Below are positions 61,601 through 64,000 of a DNA stretch of 64,000 nucleotides, piece by piece (position 1 is the first letter of the stretch; each line of letters starts with the position of its first letter). The position numbers and the translations under genes are program-made. The DNA is taken from the NCBI GenBank assembly GCA_964534565.1, contig CAZHON010000001.1, positions 558,001 through 622,000 of the forward strand. Direction: 5' to 3'. Origin of the DNA: CAZHON01 sp964534565. GTDB lineage: Bacteria; Patescibacteriota; Gracilibacteria; Peribacterales; Peribacteraceae. The notes beneath the pieces are model-generated. The model saw only the letters and a program-made list of their open reading frames with translations. It was not told the DNA's origin and searched no databases.

Positions 61601-63556
61601 GGTGACGGTCTCATCGATGCGAACGATCCAGGTTGTCACAGCGACTTCAACCGCTACAACTCTTCTTCCTACGTTGCGACAGGCAACAACGAAGCTGCGA
61701 ACTCCGGCCAGGGAACATGTGCAAACGGAATCGATGACAACGGCAACAGCCTCATCGATGCACAGGATCCTGCATGTCACACGGACGGTAACCCAAATAA
61801 CCCAGGAACATTCAACCCATCCGGAAACGAAAAGTTCCAGTGTCAGGACAACATCGATAACGACAGCGACAGCCTCGTTGACTCGAACGATCCAGGCTGT
61901 CACACGGACTTCAACCGCTACAACAGCACGTCCTACAATCCAAACGGAAACAACGAAGCTGCAAACAGCAACGGCTACGGAACATGTGCAGACGGAAAGG
62001 ACAACGATTCCGATTCACAGATCGATGCCCAAGATAGTGACTGTCACACGGACGGCAACGTGAATAACAACAACAGCTTCAATCCAAGCGGTAACGAAGG
62101 AAGCACGACGAACGTCAACCCAACGGACTTGAGCATCTCCTTCACGGGTCCTACAAGTGTGGTCAAAGGAACGACGGTGATCTACACGGCAACGGTGACC
62201 AACAATGGCCCTGCAATCGCGACGAACATCCGCGTCACAGATCCTCCACTCGGATTTACATTCCTTCCTGCTCAAAGCACACAGAACTGTGCTCAGAACG
62301 GAACGGATGTCGTCTGTACCCTCGCAAGCCTTGCAGTCGGCAGTTCTCAGACATTCACGCTCGCCTTCAGTACAAACGGAGCCACGTGCAACACGTATGT
62401 AACCGACACGGCAACGGTGACGGCAACGAACACCGATCCAAACACCACGAACAACCAGAGTCAGACGATCACCACATTCGTCAGCTGTTCTGCAACGGGA
62501 AACCAATGTCAGGACGGAGTCGATAACGACAGCGACGGAAAGATCGACGCACTGGATCCCGATTGTCACTCAGACGGAAACGTGAATAACTCCGGAAGTT
62601 TCGACGGCACACGCAACGAAAGCACGAACAACGGAAACTGCCACGATGATGATCTGACAATTACCATCAGCGATACTCCGGATCCTGTTGATGCAGACGA
62701 TGAAATCGAATACGAAATCACGTTGGAAAACGACTGTAACTCCGCACGCACAATTACAGTGACTGCTGAGTTGGACCACGATACGGAATTCGTCGACGCA
62801 ACGAACAACGGAAACGACATCGACGACCAGACAGTTCGTTGGGACAACCTCTCCATCGGAGCAAACGATGACCGCACGATCCGCCTCACCGTCCGCACAG
62901 ACAGAGATCTTGAAGATGGCGACCGTGTCCGTTTGGAAGTGAACTCTGGAACACAGAGCGAAACCGAGGACACAACCATCGGTCAGGGTGGAGGCAGCAG
63001 TAGCAGCAATGGAACGACTGGATTGTCCGTGACGACACAGGCAGACCGCAGTGAGGCTCAACCAGGCGACGTTGTGACCTACACAATCACCGTTCGTAAC
63101 AACGGCAATACTGCTGTGAGCGATGCAACTCTCCAGAACAATTACACTTCTGGCCAGCTCACGATCTTGGATCCAGCAGGAGGACAGATCAACGGCACCA
63201 GCATCAGTTGGAACCTTGACCGCTTGGACCCAAACACGTCACGCCAACTGCGCTATACCACACGCATCGGAAGCTCGATGCGTAACGGTGAGGTGGTTGC
63301 CAACACAGCGACTCTCACCGCAAACGGCCGCTCTACTTCCGCAAACGGAATTGTCCGCATCGTGACCCAGCTGCCACAGACAGGAGTCGGATTCGGCTTC
63401 CTGACAGGCAATACAACCCAAGGGCTCAGCCCAATGCAAATCGACGCTTCGTCACACACGGACAGCAGCTCCTTCGTCACAACAATGGCCATCCTCTCCA
63501 CAATGATCGGAGGACTTGGAATGGGTGGACTGGTCGGAAAACGCTACTTCCTCTAA
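58613..63556 (+). CDS. Giant LPQTG-ended surface protein with Ca-binding-type and DUF11 repeats
   Basis: A 1647-residue exported protein. After a signal (about 1-35) come three tandem ~97-residue units (about 42-345; each with a Y-x-VN..., a GDxAIxGGG-like and a GDAIYDT core). Then there are 16 copies of a C-x-DG-x-DNDGDG-x-x-D-x-x-DPGC type unit (about 347-1340), which resemble thrombospondin-type-3/calcium-binding repeats. A unique domain (about 482-590) and four DUF11 domains (about 856-980, 1171-1295, 1343-1460, 1469-1585) are interspersed. LPQTG is at 1587-1591, then a membrane helix and a KRYFL end. Probably an adhesin or stalk. No sortase is in the window. Confidence 0.85.
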   Translation: MYKRSFLAALVVASALGVNLEQGKVVNFLPVTAAQTTTCAEGNSILTSIYTIVNGGTDTSTLNQNKTTAFCNGSDLLLSGAGTGPSCENASTLACGRNMNYEYNSYNAIGSQLGWTSYYSTQDDVQYDTVREQVICAPNNTTTNKYFSTYVRTSGPITDYYNVNQSKTYALCDAGDMAIAGGGANVYCDTAGNGGCANQMLEFNGRIVSGSQEGWSVLYSVPGDAIYDTIQTTVVCMKKTAQFDSALRVYHVVNESPDIYALSQNRTTALCNPGDVAIGGGGNAAFCDNASNPACGKVQYLEINKNVTIGNQQGWQAAFDLGGDAIYDTQRTEVTCIGLSNSCLNPAQCADGVDNDGDGATDFPADFSCSNDTDTDETNPRAQCQDGIDNDGDGLVDMNDPGCGSAQDNTENSNTFQCSDGADNDGDGAVDLNDFSCAGSFDNDETNPRAACQDGVDNDGDGLTDLSDPGCANRQDNDETNACTQNLPATRTFANGGLDAIGFVDQYQPDVWTYVDGTALADDAPTMQKICNLAGYSTVSSYTNKGFSSCGDNFIAHWTGTTFINHQACADGNHWLVNLVCSNPINNCPVTPQCADGVDNDGDGATDLNDFSCSGATDTDETNPRAQCQDGTDNDGDGLVDMNDPGCSNAQDNTENSNTYQCSDGVDNDGDGATDLSDFSCSGTTDNDETNPKSQCQDGIDNDGDGAIDSADFSCANGQDNDEANPKSQCQDGIDNDGDGLTDLSDPGCSNGQDNTENSNTYQCSDSVDNDSDGLVDSNDPGCHSDFNRYNTASYVATGNNEAANSTRGTCANGIDDNANSLIDAQDPICHTDGNASNAASFDSTKNETGTTGGNADLSITKSAPVTAARGGTITYTITVANAGPATAQNVVINDPIPSGLTAANFVTATNCALATSQTAITCQLGSIASGTSQTVSIIFNVPVLQGCNQNATFQNTASVTATNDSNTSNNTSTTVSSTITCGTSGTQCSDGTDNDGDGLIDANDPGCHSDFNRYNSSSYVATGNNEAANSGQGTCANGIDDNGNSLIDAQDPACHTDGNPNNPGTFNPSGNEKFQCQDNIDNDSDSLVDSNDPGCHTDFNRYNSTSYNPNGNNEAANSNGYGTCADGKDNDSDSQIDAQDSDCHTDGNVNNNNSFNPSGNEGSTTNVNPTDLSISFTGPTSVVKGTTVIYTATVTNNGPAIATNIRVTDPPLGFTFLPAQSTQNCAQNGTDVVCTLASLAVGSSQTFTLAFSTNGATCNTYVTDTATVTATNTDPNTTNNQSQTITTFVSCSATGNQCQDGVDNDSDGKIDALDPDCHSDGNVNNSGSFDGTRNESTNNGNCHDDDLTITISDTPDPVDADDEIEYEITLENDCNSARTITVTAELDHDTEFVDATNNGNDIDDQTVRWDNLSIGANDDRTIRLTVRTDRDLEDGDRVRLEVNSGTQSETEDTTIGQGGGSSSSNGTTGLSVTTQADRSEAQPGDVVTYTITVRNNGNTAVSDATLQNNYTSGQLTILDPAGGQINGTSISWNLDRLDPNTSRQLRYTTRIGSSMRNGEVVANTATLTANGRSTSANGIVRIVTQLPQTGVGFGFLTGNTTQGLSPMQIDASSHTDSSSFVTTMAILSTMIGGLGMGGLVGKRYFL
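59650..62580 (+). repeat. Coding DNA repeat tract (16 copies of the Cys-Asp-rich unit)
   Basis: Near-identical DNA blocks recur, e.g. the stretch around 59661 and that around 60402 differ at only a few positions over 36 bases. Copy number may vary by recombination. Confidence 0.7.
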
Positions 63557-63577
63557 GTAAAAACAACTTAACGTACA

Positions 63578-63608
63578 ATAGGGTGTCCGAGTGGACACCC
63601 TATTTTTA
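63578..63608 (+). terminator. Terminator of the giant gene
   Basis: Perfect 11-bp stem ATAGGGTGTCC/GGACACCCTAT, GAGT loop, T tract. Confidence 0.9.
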
Positions 63609-63612
63609 TAAT

Positions 63613-63629
63613 TTGGCTATTACGGCCAA
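63613..63629. repeat. GGC-type inverted repeat ahead of the last promoter
   Basis: TTGGC, TATTACG, GCCAA, 39 bp before the -35 box at 63669; compare 58491-58507. Confidence 0.35.
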
Positions 63630-63668
63630 TCTACGTATTCCCTAGGCTAAAGTAATCAGGAAAGAGTA

Positions 63669-63697
63669 TTGACAATATGACAATTATGTCCCATAGT
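63669..63697 (+). promoter_or_regulatory. Promoter of the last gene
   Basis: Perfect TTGACA, 17 nt, CATAGT, followed by a leader with a run of only C and T (CCCTTTCTCTCTTCCTCC...). Confidence 0.55.
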
Positions 63698-63726
63698 GAT
63701 TCCCTTTCTCTCTTCCTCCTTCTTCT

Positions 63727-64000
63727 ATGTTCAAGCGCGGAATTTTAGCCTCATTCCTGGTACTGTCTGCTCTCGCAGTCAATATTCAGGTCAGTAAAGT
63801 AACGAACATCTGGGAATTGCTTGCACCTCAAACGAGTGCAGCAACGACTGGGGATTTTGCGAGAGAAGGCGCAAACCCTAAGTACGGAAAGACATGGATC
63901 GCTTCGATCACATGTCGCAACGGTGCCGGTGCACCTCAGTCATTTGGAGGAGGAGATCCACTGACAGTCGCGACTCTGGTCAGCAATGCCATTGCAGCTC
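63727..64000 (+). CDS. Surface protein related to the giant gene (cut by window edge)
   Basis: The first 91 codons of a gene. Its leader (MFKRGILASFLVLSALAVNI) is clearly related to that of the 58613 protein (MYKRSFLAALVVASALGVNL), including the following KV-x-N motif. After it the sequence (TTGDFAREGANPKYGKTWIA) is not homologous to the giant protein. The C-terminal part is not visible. Confidence 0.75.
   Translation, partial: MFKRGILASFLVLSALAVNIQVSKVTNIWELLAPQTSAATTGDFAREGANPKYGKTWIASITCRNGAGAPQSFGGGDPLTVATLVSNAIAA

Noticed and set aside
59650..62580. CRISPR-like regular repeats
   Set aside because: The repeats lie in one long reading frame, keep codon phase and differ at third positions; they are protein repeats.

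Overview
The window looks like a stretch of chromosome from a member of the Candidate Phyla Radiation (Patescibacteria), most likely the Peregrinibacteria/Peribacteria branch. This is an inference from several things: compact, often overlapping housekeeping genes; many membrane-anchored proteins with serine-rich linkers; DUF11 and 'C-DG-DNDGDG-D-DPGC' surface repeats; baseplate-J-like membrane proteins; near absence of Shine-Dalgarno sequences; and about half G+C by eye. TGA is used as an ordinary stop (for example at 9152-9154 and 43108-43110), so the recoded Gracilibacteria/Absconditabacteria code does not apply. No phage, transposase, rRNA or CRISPR array is visible.

Layout. 1-1.9 kb: three tandem DsbA-like membrane thioredoxins (one cut by the left edge). 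2-8 kb: a minus-strand run pgk, baseplate-J-like protein, SanA-like DUF218 protein, Xer recombinase and purF, with a strong dif-like site directly in front of the xer start. 8-16.6 kb: a WecA/TagO-like transferase, an M23 peptidase, a TsaE-HD fusion, rarA and a DEAD-box helicase. 16.6-28 kb: tRNA-Pro, priA, a bactofilin-like exported protein, a SPOUT methylase, frr-pyrH, tRNA-Arg, a DUF11 protein, pyk, ftsL-like/rsmH, an L,D-transpeptidase and tRNA-Ser(GCT). 28-34.5 kb: a PD-(D/E)XK nuclease, a second M23 peptidase and three pentose-phosphate genes (gnd, transaldolase, transketolase), then tRNA-Ser(TGA). 34.6-46.7 kb: lipoprotein, recG, a 1185-residue chimeric surface protein, miaA, clpP, an unusual zinc-ligand-less tgt, and rplU. 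46.8-58.4 kb: transporters, a PIF1-like helicase, small ORFs, an SLH-domain esterase, an FAD oxidoreductase, mntR-mntH, a methyltransferase and tRNA-Gln. 58.6-64 kb: a 1647-residue LPQTG-ended surface protein and the start of a related protein cut by the right edge.

How it fits together. Central carbon metabolism (pgk, pyk, gnd, tal, tkt), information processing (priA, recG, rarA, frr, rplU, miaA, tgt, five tRNAs) and a rich cell envelope (peptidases, L,D-transpeptidase, SLH protein, giant adhesin-like proteins, disulfide chemistry) are interleaved. The most striking overall signal is that more than twenty genes have a -10 box ending only about 6-10 nt before the start codon, which predicts leaderless or nearly leaderless mRNAs. 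Exported-protein genes instead tend to have purely pyrimidine sequence just before the start codon. The candidate dif site embedded at the 5' end of its own recombinase gene is the most specific single discovery candidate.
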